A stretch of 64,000 nt of DNA, taken from Myxococcales bacterium. Its GTDB lineage: Bacteria; Myxococcota; Polyangia; Nannocystales; Nannocystaceae. Shown here piece by piece: positions 32,379 to 41,878 of this stretch. The position numbers were made by a program, and so were the translations under genes. Each line of letters opens with the position of its first letter. Position 1 is the first letter of the stretch. Below the pieces are notes generated by a model. That model ran no database searches. It was not told where the DNA came from and was given only the letters and a program-made list of their open reading frames with translations. Location: assembly GCA_016793465.1 (NCBI GenBank), contig JAEUJW010000055.1:233936-297935 (forward strand), read 5' to 3'.

Positions 32379-33329
32379 ATGAAATACACCCATACGACCT
32401 TCAGTCTGATGTTGACCACCCTCGCGTTCACCGCTTGCGGCGACGACGGCGGCAATAGCGACACTTCGGGCGTCGGCACCACGGGTGCGAGCGCCTCCGA
32501 GGCCACCGACCCGACCGGCGTCCCGACCTCCGGGGAGCCCGCGACGGACGGCGCCGCGACCACGGACGACCCCGCCGTGACCACCACGGGCGACACCGCC
32601 GTGACCACCACGGGCGACACCGCCGAGCCCGAGACGACCGCCGGCACCACCGCCGACACCGATGAGACCGGCGGCGCCGACACCACCACGATCCGCGTCG
32701 TGCACCTGTCCCCCGGCGCGCCGGCGGTCGACATCTTCGCCAACGGCGACGGCGCGGCGCCGGTGGTCGACGCCCTCGCGCTGCGCAACTCGATCACCCT
32801 GCAGGTCCCGGCGGGCGAGTACGAGTTCGCGGTCGCGGCCGACGGCAGCCCGATCGAGGAGGCCGTGTTCGCGGTGCCCAAGCTCGCCTACGAGGCCGGC
32901 AAGGCCTACACCGTGGTCGCGGTCGGCAAGCTGGCGGAGGACACCTTCGACGTGATCCGCTTCGAGGACGACGCCGCCGGGCTCGATCCGGCGCAGCTGC
33001 GCCTGCAGGTCACCCACGCCGCCGCCGCCGCGGCCTTCGCCGAGGTCGACGTGTGGGCCGGGCCCGCGCCCGACCAGCTCGCGCCGCTGCTGCCCGACTT
33101 CAAGTTCAAGTCGACCGGCGCGGCCGACATCCCGCCGAACGACCTGGTGGTCGGGCTCGACGCCGACAACGACGGGACGCCGGACGCCGTGTGGTCGATC
33201 CTCGGCGCCGCCCTGGCCCCGGGCGTCGGCGCCGTCGTCAACGTGTTCGCCTACAGCGACGACCAGGACGCGCCCTCGCTGCAGGTGGTCGCGTTCGACG
33301 GCGAGGCCATCCAGCTCGACCCGTCGTGA
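32379..33329 (+). CDS. DUF4397-domain lipoprotein
   Basis: A 316-aa exported lipoprotein (leader MKYTHTTFSLMLTTLAFTAC, then GDDGGNSDTS). A ~75-residue Thr/Ser/Asp linker contains a near-exact repeat VTTTGDTAVTTTGDTA. The folded part (~100-310) is a DUF4397 beta-sandwich: TIRVVHLSPGAPAVDIFANG is the family signature, followed by FEVDVWAGP-like strands. DUF4397 domains are found in exported proteins of many bacteria and have no known enzymatic role. Its terminator is the double hairpin at 33376. Confidence 0.9.
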   Translation: MKYTHTTFSLMLTTLAFTACGDDGGNSDTSGVGTTGASASEATDPTGVPTSGEPATDGAATTDDPAVTTTGDTAVTTTGDTAEPETTAGTTADTDETGGADTTTIRVVHLSPGAPAVDIFANGDGAAPVVDALALRNSITLQVPAGEYEFAVAADGSPIEEAVFAVPKLAYEAGKAYTVVAVGKLAEDTFDVIRFEDDAAGLDPAQLRLQVTHAAAAAAFAEVDVWAGPAPDQLAPLLPDFKFKSTGAADIPPNDLVVGLDADNDGTPDAVWSILGAALAPGVGAVVNVFAYSDDQDAPSLQVVAFDGEAIQLDPS

Positions 33330-33375
33330 GCCGCCGTGCGCGGACGGCCGGCGCCGTGGGTCCGTCGTGACGCGG

Positions 33376-33410
33376 CGATACGGCGTATCGTCGCTCCCCT
33401 GCGGGGAGCG
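33376..33410. terminator. Double hairpin between convergent genes
   Basis: CGATAC-GGC-GTATCG (33376-33390) is followed by CGCTCCCC-TGC-GGGGAGCG (33392-33410), two perfect stems in a row. They lie between the DUF4397 lipoprotein stop and the stop of the kinase gene on the other strand. Confidence 0.65.
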
Positions 33411-33472
33411 GCGATGCGACGATAATGATATATATGCAGTTCGCGCTGCGAGGATTCGCGGCGACGGCCGAC

Positions 33473-36400
33473 TCAGCCGTCGGGCCACGCGTCGGCGCCG
33501 ATCAGCGCGCGCAGGCCCGGGTACTCGCGCCACGACTCGAGCGTGATCTCCGGCATCTCGCTGTCGCGGCGCTGGACCGCGAGCCAGCGGCGGGCCGCGT
33601 CCGGCTCGCCGGCGGCGACCGCGAGCTCGAGCAGCTTGCGGCCGACCTGGCAGCGGAGGACGCCGCGGAGGGGGAAGCGGCGGGACGGGTCGTCGAGCAC
33701 CTGCCACGCGGCCTCGAGGTCGCGGCGCGCGAGGTCGAGGCGGCCGGCCTGCTGCCACGCCGCGCCGCGGACGTACAGCGCGGCGCAGTGGCGCTGGTTG
33801 GCGGTCGGGTCGCCGCCGGTCGGGGGCGCGAGCGGGTGCGCGTCGAGGTCGGCGAGCAGCTGGCCGACGGCCGACGGTCGCAGCGACAGGTCGTCGATCA
33901 GCGGGGCGAGCAGCTCGTCGAGCTCGCCGCCGAGCACGCGCCGAGCGACGCGGTGGAACGGGCCGGGGTCGTGGCAGAGCAGGTGATCGACGCGCTCGAC
34001 CAGGGCGTCGTCGGCGTCGCGCAGGGCCGCCGCGAGCTCGGCGGTCGCCTCGTCGTCGCGGCCGAGGCGGGTGAGCTGGTGGGCCCGCCACAGCCCGGCG
34101 AGCCCGCCCCTGGCGTCGGCGAGCCCGGCCAGCGCGGCGACCAGCTCGCCCTCGACGATCTGCCGGGCGGGCGCGGCCGCGTCGGCGGGCGCGCCCGTCG
34201 CCCGGAAGCCGACGAGCTCGATCGCGGCCACGCGCGCGCGGCCGACGAGCTTCGGGTCGCCGATCACGCTGCGCAGGCGCAGGTGCAGCGGGCCGCGCGG
34301 CGGCGGCGGCGGGACCATGAACGGCGGGTCGGGCAGGCTGCGGCGCACCGGCTCCGCGCCCTCGGCGACCACCTCGGCGAAGGCCACGCCGAGCTCGACG
34401 TCGTGGCGGAAGTGCAGCCGCAGCCGGCCGCCCGGGCTCGCCGGGACGATGGGGTCGAGGACCTCGGACTCGCTGCGGTCGCCCCAGTACACGTAGGCGC
34501 GCCGGTCCGGGCGGCGCGAGCTGCCGCCGGCCCGCACCCCGACGCCGAGCCACGGCAGCGAGTCCTCGCCCTCGATGGTGAACGCGAGGCCGGCGTTCCA
34601 GTCGATCGCGTCGACGCGGAGGTCGACGACGAGGTCGACGCTGCCGCCGTCCCACGCGATCGGCAGCTCGGCGAGCAGCGCCTCGCTGGACGTGTGCACG
34701 ATCAGGTCGCGCCCGCCGAGGTCGCGCGCGAGGGCCAGCGGGTCGGCGATCCGCCAGCCCGGATCCAGCGGGCGATCGAAGCGCAGCGCCAGCTCGTGGC
34801 GCGGCGCGGCGGTGCGGCGCAGGGCCGCGGCCTCGGCGGCGCTGGCGGCCCGGGCCGCCGCGTCGAGCTCCGGCAGGGCCGCGCGGGCCTCGGCGAGCGT
34901 CGCCGCGGCCGCGAACCGGCGCAGCGCGCGGTGGCCCCGGACCGCCCCGGCCAGGGCCTGGGCGGCCAGCTCGGGGCGCGCGGCCGCGGCCTCGAACTGC
35001 TCGGCGGCGGCCGCGTGGTCGCCCGCCGCCGCGTACAGCTCGCCGGCGCGGAGCAGCATGTCCTCGCGGGCGCGCGGGGCCAGGCTGGACATCGCGACCA
35101 GCTCGTCGGCGCTGCGGCGGGCCAGGCCGATCGCCGCCAGCTCCTCGGCGTGGCGCCAGGCCCCGGCGATCGCCGGGTCGTCGAGGTCCTCGCGGATCGG
35201 TCGGGCGGTCGGGAGCTCGCGGGTCAGCGCGGGCGTGGCGGCCTCGCCGGCGCCGAGCACGAGCACGCGCCCGTCCCCGTCCGGCACCACGAGCTCGGTC
35301 GCGGGGTCGTCGTCGAGGTTCATGACCAGCACCGGCGACTCGCCGGCGATGCGCAGCGGCTCGAGGAGCGCCTCCGGCCCGCGCAGGACCACCGCGAAGT
35401 CCCGCTTCCCGGTGAGCACGAGCTCGTCGCGCGCGTCGCCGTCGAGGTCGGCGGGCTCGACGAGCGTCCAGGAGCCGTCGAGCGGGACGAACTGCGAGAC
35501 CGCGAGCGCGTCGTCGACGAGCGCGAGCACGTAGACCCCCGCCGGCGCGCCGAAGTGCGGCGGGGTCGCGAACCGGCGGGCGTTGGGGTACTCGTCGCGC
35601 TTCAGCGCCGCGACGCGGAGCCCGTGCTCGTCGCGCACGAGGGCGAGGCTGGCGACCGAGCCGAGCGTGCGCCGGGTGACGAGCTCGAGCTCGCCGCCGG
35701 TGCCCGCGCGGAACACCCGCACCTCGTAGGCGTTCCACGCGCCGACGGCGGCGACGAGCTCCGGGACGCCGTCGCCGTCGAGGTCGCCGACGACGAGGTC
35801 GTTGATGTCCGACTGGGCCGCGTCGGTCGGCGGGTGGGGCGCGTCGATCCGCCACGACCCGGCCGCCTCGCGGGTGAGCCGCAGCAGGTGGCGGGAGTAC
35901 GGGCCGGTGCCGAGGTACAGCTCGGGGTCGCCGTCGCCGTCGAGGTCGCCGACCACGGGGTTGCTGACGCTGTCGATCCACACGCGCTCGGGCGGCGCGC
36001 CGGGCGTGAGCGGCACGAGGCCGTAGGCCCGCAGCGCGCGCTCGCCGGGCAGCTCGACGTCGACGAGCAGCCGCGGCCCGTCGGGGCCCGCGGGGATCGG
36101 CCACGGGCCGTCGCCGAGGCGCGCGGGCGTGACGCCGCCGTCCGGCAGCGCGAACGCCGGGACCCGCACCTCGGCGATCGGCGCCAGCGAGGCGTCGCCG
36201 CGGAGGATCTGCACGACGTCGGGCCCGCGCGACGGCGCCGGCGCGAGCACCTCGGGGCGGCCGTCTCCGTCGACGTCGCCGCGGGCGAGCCGGTGGCGGG
36301 GCGCGAGCCGCTGGACGCGCGGCAGGTCGACCGACGTCGCGGTCGCGCGGGCCAGGTGCGCGAGCACCGGCCGGGCCGCGTCGCGCAGCGGGGCCGAGTC

Positions 36401-37933
36401 CACGCGCTCGAGCGCCGCGCCGGCCGCCGCGAGGTCGCGCCGCTCGAGCGCCGCCATCAGGCGCAGCGACGCGAGCTCGGGGTCGGCGACGAGCGACGGC
36501 GCCTGCGCGTCGAGGGTCGCCAGCGCGACCACGGCTCCGTCGGCGTCGCCGCTGGCGGCCAGGCGCAGCGTCAGCTCGCGGAGCGCCGCCAGTCGGTCCT
36601 CGGGCGTGCGCGCGTGCACGTAGCCGGCCGCGAACGCGTCGCTCGCCGCCGCCGGGTCGCGCTGCAGCTCGCCCCACGCGCGGTACGCCCGCCCGAGCGC
36701 CGCGGTGCCGCGGTTGTCGTCGAGGGCGACGAACCCGGCGAACGCCCGCGCGGCCTCGTCGTCGCGGCCCTCGGCGAGCAGCCCGGCGAGCTGGTCGCGC
36801 AGCGTGTCGAAGCGGGTCGTCGCGCGGCGCTCGTGGGCGTCGCGCGTGGCGGCGCGGTACAGGGCGCCGCCGCCGAACACCAGCGCCAGCGTCGCCAGCA
36901 CCGCCGTGGCCACCAGGGCCGCGCGCTGCCGTCGGCGGCGGCGCTCGAGCTCGGGGTCGCGGGCGAGCGTGGCGAGCAGCGCCGCGAGGTCGGGGAAGCG
37001 GGCCGCGGGGTCGCGCGCGAGCCCGCGGCGGACGATCGCGTGCACCCACGCCGGCACCGCGGGGTCGGGCGGCGCGGCCGGCAGCTCGCCCTCGAGGACC
37101 TGCTGGACCAGCGCCACCAGCGTGTCGCCGACGAACGGCGCCTGGCCGTAGAGCGCCTCCCACAGCGCCACGCAGAACGCGTACTGGTCGCTGGCCGCCG
37201 TCGCCGGCGCGCCGTGGAACAGCTCCGCGGCCATGTACGCCGGCGTGCCCGCCAGGCCGCCGGCGCCGACGATCGTCGCGGCGAGCGCGTGCGCGGGGCC
37301 CCGGGGCGCGTCCGGCCGCGGGTCGTCGGGTCGGTCGGCGCGCGCGGCGAGCCCGAAGTCGGCGACCCGCACGCGCCCGTCGTCGCCGACGAGCACGTTG
37401 CTCGGCTTGAAGTCGCGGTGCACGAGCCCGACCCGGTGGGCCGCCAGCAGGCCCGCGCCGGCCTGCAAGAACGTGGCGATGACCGCCCGCCAGCCGCGGC
37501 GCTCGCTCGTCAGCCAGCGCTCGAGGTCGACGCCCTCGACGTACTCTATCGCCAGGAACACCTGCGACTCGTGCACGCCGGCCTCGAACACCGCGACCAC
37601 GTGGGGGTGGGTCAGCCGGGCCAGCGCCTGGGCCTCGCGCAGCAGCTGGTTGCGGCCGCGCGACGTCTCGGCGTGGTCGTCGACGCTGACGAGCTTGATC
37701 GCCACCCTGCGGTCGAGCTCCTCGTCGTACCCGGCGTAGACGACGCCCATGGCGCCGCGGCCGACCTCGCGCAGCACCACGAAGCGGCCGACCCAGCGCA
37801 GCGCCGCGGGCGGCGCGACCGGTCGCCCCGGTCCGACCAGCGTCGCTGCGTGTTGGTGCTCGGGCGGCTGCGCGGGCCGAGTCTGCCCCACGAGCGTCTC
37901 TTGCAGCCCCGGGTCGCTGTCCGGACTCGCCAA
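33473..37933 (-). CDS. Membrane Ser/Thr protein kinase with FG-GAP/VCBS extracytoplasmic region
   Basis: A 1486-aa receptor-like kinase. The cytosolic kinase domain (~48-330) has GRGAMGVVYAGYD, AIKL, HRDFKPSN, DFGLAAR and GTPAYMAAE, all catalytic residues present. A membrane helix follows Arg-rich RRRRRQR at ~350-372. The periplasmic part has a TPR-like helical segment, then repeated Asp-rich FG-GAP calcium-type motifs (DVDGDGRPEV, DLDGDGDPELYLG, DLDGDGVPELVA, DLDGDARDELV) forming a beta-propeller. Next come a jelly-roll-like domain around HTSSEALLAELP and more helical repeats at the C-terminus. The propeller likely binds a ligand or matrix and signals inward. It is last in a run of minus-strand genes headed by an ECF sigma factor, with a 117-bp gap before it. 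Confidence 0.92.
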   Translation of the reverse strand: MASPDSDPGLQETLVGQTRPAQPPEHQHAATLVGPGRPVAPPAALRWVGRFVVLREVGRGAMGVVYAGYDEELDRRVAIKLVSVDDHAETSRGRNQLLREAQALARLTHPHVVAVFEAGVHESQVFLAIEYVEGVDLERWLTSERRGWRAVIATFLQAGAGLLAAHRVGLVHRDFKPSNVLVGDDGRVRVADFGLAARADRPDDPRPDAPRGPAHALAATIVGAGGLAGTPAYMAAELFHGAPATAASDQYAFCVALWEALYGQAPFVGDTLVALVQQVLEGELPAAPPDPAVPAWVHAIVRRGLARDPAARFPDLAALLATLARDPELERRRRRQRAALVATAVLATLALVFGGGALYRAATRDAHERRATTRFDTLRDQLAGLLAEGRDDEAARAFAGFVALDDNRGTAALGRAYRAWGELQRDPAAASDAFAAGYVHARTPEDRLAALRELTLRLAASGDADGAVVALATLDAQAPSLVADPELASLRLMAALERRDLAAAGAALERVDSAPLRDAARPVLAHLARATATSVDLPRVQRLAPRHRLARGDVDGDGRPEVLAPAPSRGPDVVQILRGDASLAPIAEVRVPAFALPDGGVTPARLGDGPWPIPAGPDGPRLLVDVELPGERALRAYGLVPLTPGAPPERVWIDSVSNPVVGDLDGDGDPELYLGTGPYSRHLLRLTREAAGSWRIDAPHPPTDAAQSDINDLVVGDLDGDGVPELVAAVGAWNAYEVRVFRAGTGGELELVTRRTLGSVASLALVRDEHGLRVAALKRDEYPNARRFATPPHFGAPAGVYVLALVDDALAVSQFVPLDGSWTLVEPADLDGDARDELVLTGKRDFAVVLRGPEALLEPLRIAGESPVLVMNLDDDPATELVVPDGDGRVLVLGAGEAATPALTRELPTARPIREDLDDPAIAGAWRHAEELAAIGLARRSADELVAMSSLAPRAREDMLLRAGELYAAAGDHAAAAEQFEAAAARPELAAQALAGAVRGHRALRRFAAAATLAEARAALPELDAAARAASAAEAAALRRTAAPRHELALRFDRPLDPGWRIADPLALARDLGGRDLIVHTSSEALLAELPIAWDGGSVDLVVDLRVDAIDWNAGLAFTIEGEDSLPWLGVGVRAGGSSRRPDRRAYVYWGDRSESEVLDPIVPASPGGRLRLHFRHDVELGVAFAEVVAEGAEPVRRSLPDPPFMVPPPPPRGPLHLRLRSVIGDPKLVGRARVAAIELVGFRATGAPADAAAPARQIVEGELVAALAGLADARGGLAGLWRAHQLTRLGRDDEATAELAAALRDADDALVERVDHLLCHDPGPFHRVARRVLGGELDELLAPLIDDLSLRPSAVGQLLADLDAHPLAPPTGGDPTANQRHCAALYVRGAAWQQAGRLDLARRDLEAAWQVLDDPSRRFPLRGVLRCQVGRKLLELAVAAGEPDAARRWLAVQRRDSEMPEITLESWREYPGLRALIGADAWPDG

Positions 37934-38050
37934 GCCGCGCCCAGCTTAACACGCCGCCCCGCGCGCCCGCGCCTCCGCACCCGGCGACCTCGCGGGTGTC
38001 ACCGACCGAGCGGCGCGCGGCGGATCGCCGCCGCGAGCGACCGCCGATCT

Positions 38051-38992
38051 TCAGCCGGTCGGACCGCCTGCGACCGGCTGCACGGCGACCGCGACGATGT
38101 ACGGGACGCGGTCCGCGGTCGCCGTGACGCGCGTACCCCCGGCGATCGCGCTCGTGTGCACGCGAGCCTCCGGCGCGGCGAGGGGGCCGATCCTGACCGC
38201 GGGCTCGGCCGCGAGGTGGACGACCAGCGCCCGCGCGTCGGCGTCGTCGAGGGTCATCGACGCCGAGAGGCCGGCGGCGACCAGGAGCTCGGTGATGCGA
38301 CAGGTGAGCACGCCGCCGGGTCCGACGATGGTCCGCGGATCGCGGTCGCCGAGGAACGGGCCGCGCGCCGCGAGGCGGACGAGGGCGTCCGAGTACCAGG
38401 CGCCGGCGTACACCGGGACCCGCGCGACGTCGGCGGCGTGCACGACGGCGTCGCGCCCGCGGGCGTCGAGCGCGTCGGCCTGCGGGGAGCCGCGGACGAA
38501 CCCGGGGCTCGCCGCTGTCGGCCAGGACAAGCCGCCCTGCCGCTCGATCTGCCACTGCTCGGGCAGCAGGGCGACCTCCCAGTCGGGTCGGAACTCGAGC
38601 ACACCGGCGTCGTTGGCCACCGCCACCCAGCCCGGCGGACCCACGCCTGCGCTCGGCGGGTGCCCGGGGGGCGTCGCCGCCGCGCGCGCGTCGAGCAGCA
38701 GCGCGGCGGGCACGAAGCGCGCGACGTCGACGAGCTCGAGGAACGCGCGGTAGGCCGCGGAGAAGCTGCCGGTGCCGGTCGCGAAGGTCGCCTCCGTCGC
38801 CGACGCCGGCTGGGTGTCGCAGAAGCTGAACTGCTGCTGCGAGATCTGACCGGGGCCCGCGCTGGGCCAGTCCCAGCGCAGCGCCGGGTCGAGCGGCTGA
38901 ACGGTCGCGACGGACCGCGGCGCCGCGGACCCGGGGTCTGCCGCCCGGGTGACGCGCGCGAGCTCCACTGCGAGGTGGGCGAGGAAATGCAC
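38051..38992 (-). CDS. Unknown protein, paralogue of the neighbouring gene
   Basis: A 313-aa protein without signal peptide or membrane segment. By eye it aligns along most of its length with the product of 39043-40358. TGSFSAAYRAFL matches TTLFSAYRQLL, PGWVAVANDAGVLEFRPDWEV matches PGWILVPDSGGTLQWQPEFV, and VYAGAWYSDALVRLA matches VTPGVWYSGGFLKNLA. At the end VRIGPLAAPEARVHTSAI matches LRIGPFSFGGSGGHTSDY. The C-terminal part is a probable beta-sandwich (VTATADRVPYIVAVAV). No known family. It is 50 bp downstream of its paralogue and shares its transcript. Confidence 0.7.
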   Translation of the reverse strand: MHFLAHLAVELARVTRAADPGSAAPRSVATVQPLDPALRWDWPSAGPGQISQQQFSFCDTQPASATEATFATGTGSFSAAYRAFLELVDVARFVPAALLLDARAAATPPGHPPSAGVGPPGWVAVANDAGVLEFRPDWEVALLPEQWQIERQGGLSWPTAASPGFVRGSPQADALDARGRDAVVHAADVARVPVYAGAWYSDALVRLAARGPFLGDRDPRTIVGPGGVLTCRITELLVAAGLSASMTLDDADARALVVHLAAEPAVRIGPLAAPEARVHTSAIAGGTRVTATADRVPYIVAVAVQPVAGGPTG

Positions 38993-39042
38993 GGTATCAC
39001 CACCTCTCCGGAGGGACGATCACGCCGCGGGCTCGTCGGCGT

Positions 39043-40358
39043 TCAGGCGGGCGGCGTCACGCCGCCGGGGAAGCCGACGCTGACGCCGATCAGCTGCGGG
39101 ATCGTCGACGTCGAGGTGACGGTGAACGAGGTCGACCCGTCGGTCTTCAGCGTGTAGTCGCTGGTGTGGCCGCCGCTGCCGCCGAACGAGAACGGGCCGA
39201 TGCGCAGGCCGCCGCTCGCGTTGATCTTCTGGTAGTTGCGCTGGTACGTCGACGCGGCCATGGTGATGGTCACCGCCGGCTGGTAGACCAGCAGCAGCTG
39301 CGCGACCATCGTCGACAGCAGCCCGTGCTCCCCGAACGCCGCGTTGGTGGCGCCCGTCGGGGTCCACCCGGCGGCCAGCTGATATCCGCCGGCGCCCTGG
39401 TTCTGCGCCAGGTTCTTCAGGAAGCCGCCGCTATACCAGACGCCCGGGGTGACGATGTCCGTGGTCGCCGACTGGACGTTGATGTCGACCTGCACGCTGG
39501 CGTCGTCGTCGGCGATGTCGAGCTTGTCCCACCCGCCGGAGCCGCCGATCGAGAAGAACGGGTTGCTGTAGCCGCCGTCGGCGCCGGCCCAGCTGTGCGT
39601 CGAGGAGCTCGAGCCCCTGGCGGTGCTGAGGGTCAGCTGGAAGCCGCCGGAGGTGCCGCTCGTGAGGTCCTGGATCACCTGGTCCGGGGTCTTGCTGAGC
39701 ACGAACTCGGGCTGCCACTGCAGCGTGCCGCCGCTGTCGGGCACGAGGATCCAGCCGGGCTTGGCCGGGCCCGCGTTCGGCGCGGTGGCCGGGGAGATCG
39801 TCGCGTTCAGCGAGTCGGTCAGCGACTGGTCGCCCTGCATCGCGGCGAGGTCGTTGGCGTACTTTCGTTGAGCGCCTTGATCGCGGCGGTCAACGTCGAC
39901 ACTTGCTGGGCGTACGTGCTGCCGGGGCCCGCCAGCCAGTCGTTGATGGTCGGGTACTGGGCCGCGAACACGGCGCCGCCGTTGCTGACGGCCACGTTGT
40001 AGGCCTGGTTCTGGTTGGCGAGGGCGGCGTTGAGCTGACGCTGCTGCTCGTTGATCTGCGAGGTCTGCCGCGCGAGGTCGGCCTGCTTGCCGGGATCGAC
40101 CTTGAAGGTCACGTTGGCCAGCAGCTGGCGGTAGGCGCTAAACAGCGTCGTCCCGTCCAGGCCGTAGGTGCCGACGGCCGACCACACCGGCATCTGGCTG
40201 ACGATCTGGTAGATACCCGGGTCCATCTGTCCGGGGCCGGCGGTCTGGAAGCTGAAGGGGATCGTCGCCGCGATCATCTGGAAGTTCTGCAGGCCGGCGC
40301 CGATCGCCGACTTCATGATCTGATCGTAGGTCTGGCTGAAGAGTGTCTCGTTCAACAT
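39043..40358 (-). pseudogene. Unknown ~438-aa protein, frameshifted at 39863-39865
   Basis: The gene starts at ATG 40358 with GGGAG upstream, and its first frame runs to 39819. Protein similarity to the paralogue continues in the next frame from ~39865 to the stop at 39043. Inserting one A in the GAAAG run restores ALNEKYANDLAAMQGDQS and a 438-aa product. The N-terminal ~170 residues are helical with a coiled coil (QADLARQTSQINEQQRQLN). The C-terminal ~260 residues are Gly/Ser/Thr-rich beta structure. No signal peptide. Either a sequencing slip or a real knock-out. Confidence 0.75.
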
Positions 40359-40457
40359 GTTCTTGCTCCCTGGTCTCGAAGTTCCACGCGGACGGAGGCG
40401 CCACCACGACGCCCCGTCGATTCCATCGAAGGGTCTTCACCCGCACCGCGGCGGTCG

Positions 40458-40685
40458 CTAGATCTCGACCGTGTCCGAGCCCGTCGGGACGCCCTGGTTG
40501 CTGCGGTAGCTCCCGGCCACCACGGCGCTCGCGGCGATGTTGTTGAGCGTCGCGTAGGCGTCGGTGGCGTCCTGCGTGAAGGCGCTGGACTGCTCGTGGG
40601 ACGGGTGAGCGTTGCGCTGCTTGCGGTAGTAGGTGCGGGCCGGCAGCGTGCCCGAGCTCATCTTCTGCGTCATGTAGTACGGCAT
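40458..40685 (-). CDS. Small hypothetical protein in an ECF-linked gene run
   Basis: A 75-aa basic-then-neutral protein with a clear AGGAG before ATG 40685. It has no membrane segment or Cys. The sequence MPYYMTQKMSSGTLPARTYY then YATLNNIAASAVVAGSYRSN contains one amphipathic helix. No family recognised. It is 155 bp after the protease gene and 99 bp before the frameshifted paralogue, on the same strand. Confidence 0.6.
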   Translation of the reverse strand: MPYYMTQKMSSGTLPARTYYRKQRNAHPSHEQSSAFTQDATDAYATLNNIAASAVVAGSYRSNQGVPTGSDTVEI

Positions 40686-40840
40686 CGGTCTCTCCTGTGC
40701 GTGGCTGTCGCGGCGCGGCGCGGCGCGTGTACGTACGCCCCTCGCCGCGCCGGGTGGTCGAGCTTGCGAAGCTCGCTCGTCGCGATCGGGTAGTGTCCGT
40801 CGGCGGAGAAACCGGTACGACAATTCGACCGGCCCGGGGC

Positions 40841-41824
40841 TCAGCCCGGATCGATCAGGTGTTCGAACATGGCGGTCCGCGTGAACCGCGGACGCGGCGA
40901 GTCGTGCAGGCGGAAGACCACCGCGCGCGCGCGGTGCTCGATCCAGACGCGCGCCGACCTGACCGCCCCGCCGTCGTAGATGCCCTCGAGCGCGCCGTCC
41001 GCGTCGCTGAACGCCGGCGAGCCGCTGTCATGATCGAAGACGTCGAGCTCGGCGTGGAAGTAGGCGAGCGCGTCGTCCATCAGGATCTCGCCGCCGGCGG
41101 TGTACTTGCCGGGCACGCCCCACGGGTGGCCGACGAGGTGGAGCGGCGTGCCGCGGGCCGGCCAGCGCGAGCGCCGGACGCGGACCGGCTCGTGCCGCGC
41201 GACCTTGCGATCGACCTTGAGCAGCGCCCAGTCGACGCCCATCGCGGGGTCGTACTGCACGCCGACGACCTGCTCCACGCTGTAGATGTCCGACTTGAGC
41301 AGGAAGCTCGGCGGCGACCCGTCGGCGGCCATGCGGTAGCCGAACACCAGGCGCAGGCGCGACGAGTCGCAGCCGGTGATCACGTGCGCGGCGGTGGCGA
41401 CGATCTGCGGGGCCACCAGCACCCCGGTCGCCAGCGCCGCCCTCGGCTGCTGGTAGATCGGCAGGTCGCTGGTGATGCCGTGGGAGGGGCCGAACTTCTC
41501 GGCCTGCAGCCGCACGTGCGGGTGGCCGTCGTCGTGCAGGTGCTCGCATCGCAGCACCGCGGCCGTGGCGTTCGCCCCCGCGAGCGCGCCCCCCGTCAGC
41601 GTGATGACCTCCTTGTGGTCGGACGCGTGGCTCGTCTCGACGCTGCGGTGAAGCGCGGGGACGAGGCAGGCCTGGCGGGCGAGCTGGCACAGGCGCCCGG
41701 TCGGCGAGGCGTCGGCGGGGTGCGTCCGCAGCAGCTCGTCCTCGGTCAACGCGGTGCCGAGGAAGGCGTACAGGTTCAGCCGGGACAGGAGCTCGTAGTC
41801 GTCGCGCGCGTGGGCGTGGGCCAT
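40841..41824 (-). CDS. Cytosolic trypsin-like serine protease
   Basis: A 327-aa protein of the chymotrypsin fold. The triad is His147 in TAAHVI, Asp198 in DWALLKVD and Ser267 in HDSGSPAF. No signal peptide is present; the first ~130 residues are a helical, mostly charged region with Cys46 and Cys53. Such signal-less trypsin-like proteins in myxobacteria may act inside the cell or be exported by other routes. It starts 54 bp after the ECF sigma gene stop on the same strand, so it is in the same operon and likely in its regulon. Confidence 0.85.
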   Translation of the reverse strand: MAHAHARDDYELLSRLNLYAFLGTALTEDELLRTHPADASPTGRLCQLARQACLVPALHRSVETSHASDHKEVITLTGGALAGANATAAVLRCEHLHDDGHPHVRLQAEKFGPSHGITSDLPIYQQPRAALATGVLVAPQIVATAAHVITGCDSSRLRLVFGYRMAADGSPPSFLLKSDIYSVEQVVGVQYDPAMGVDWALLKVDRKVARHEPVRVRRSRWPARGTPLHLVGHPWGVPGKYTAGGEILMDDALAYFHAELDVFDHDSGSPAFSDADGALEGIYDGGAVRSARVWIEHRARAVVFRLHDSPRPRFTRTAMFEHLIDPG

Positions 41825-41878
41825 GCCAGAGTAGTGCCCCGAGCCGCGGTTTCGGTCACGCGTGGCGCGGGCGCCGGG

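Noticed and set aside
31821..38555. Minus-strand open frame of 2244 codons
   Set aside because: It runs through the kinase gene in another frame and is Arg/Pro/Ala-rich without motifs, a product of high GC third positions. The kinase frame has all catalytic motifs.
33425..39157. Plus-strand open frame of 1910 codons opposite the kinase gene
   Set aside because: Antisense shadow; its composition (Arg, Gly, Val, Ala, Glu) mirrors the complementary codons, with no domain and no start region.
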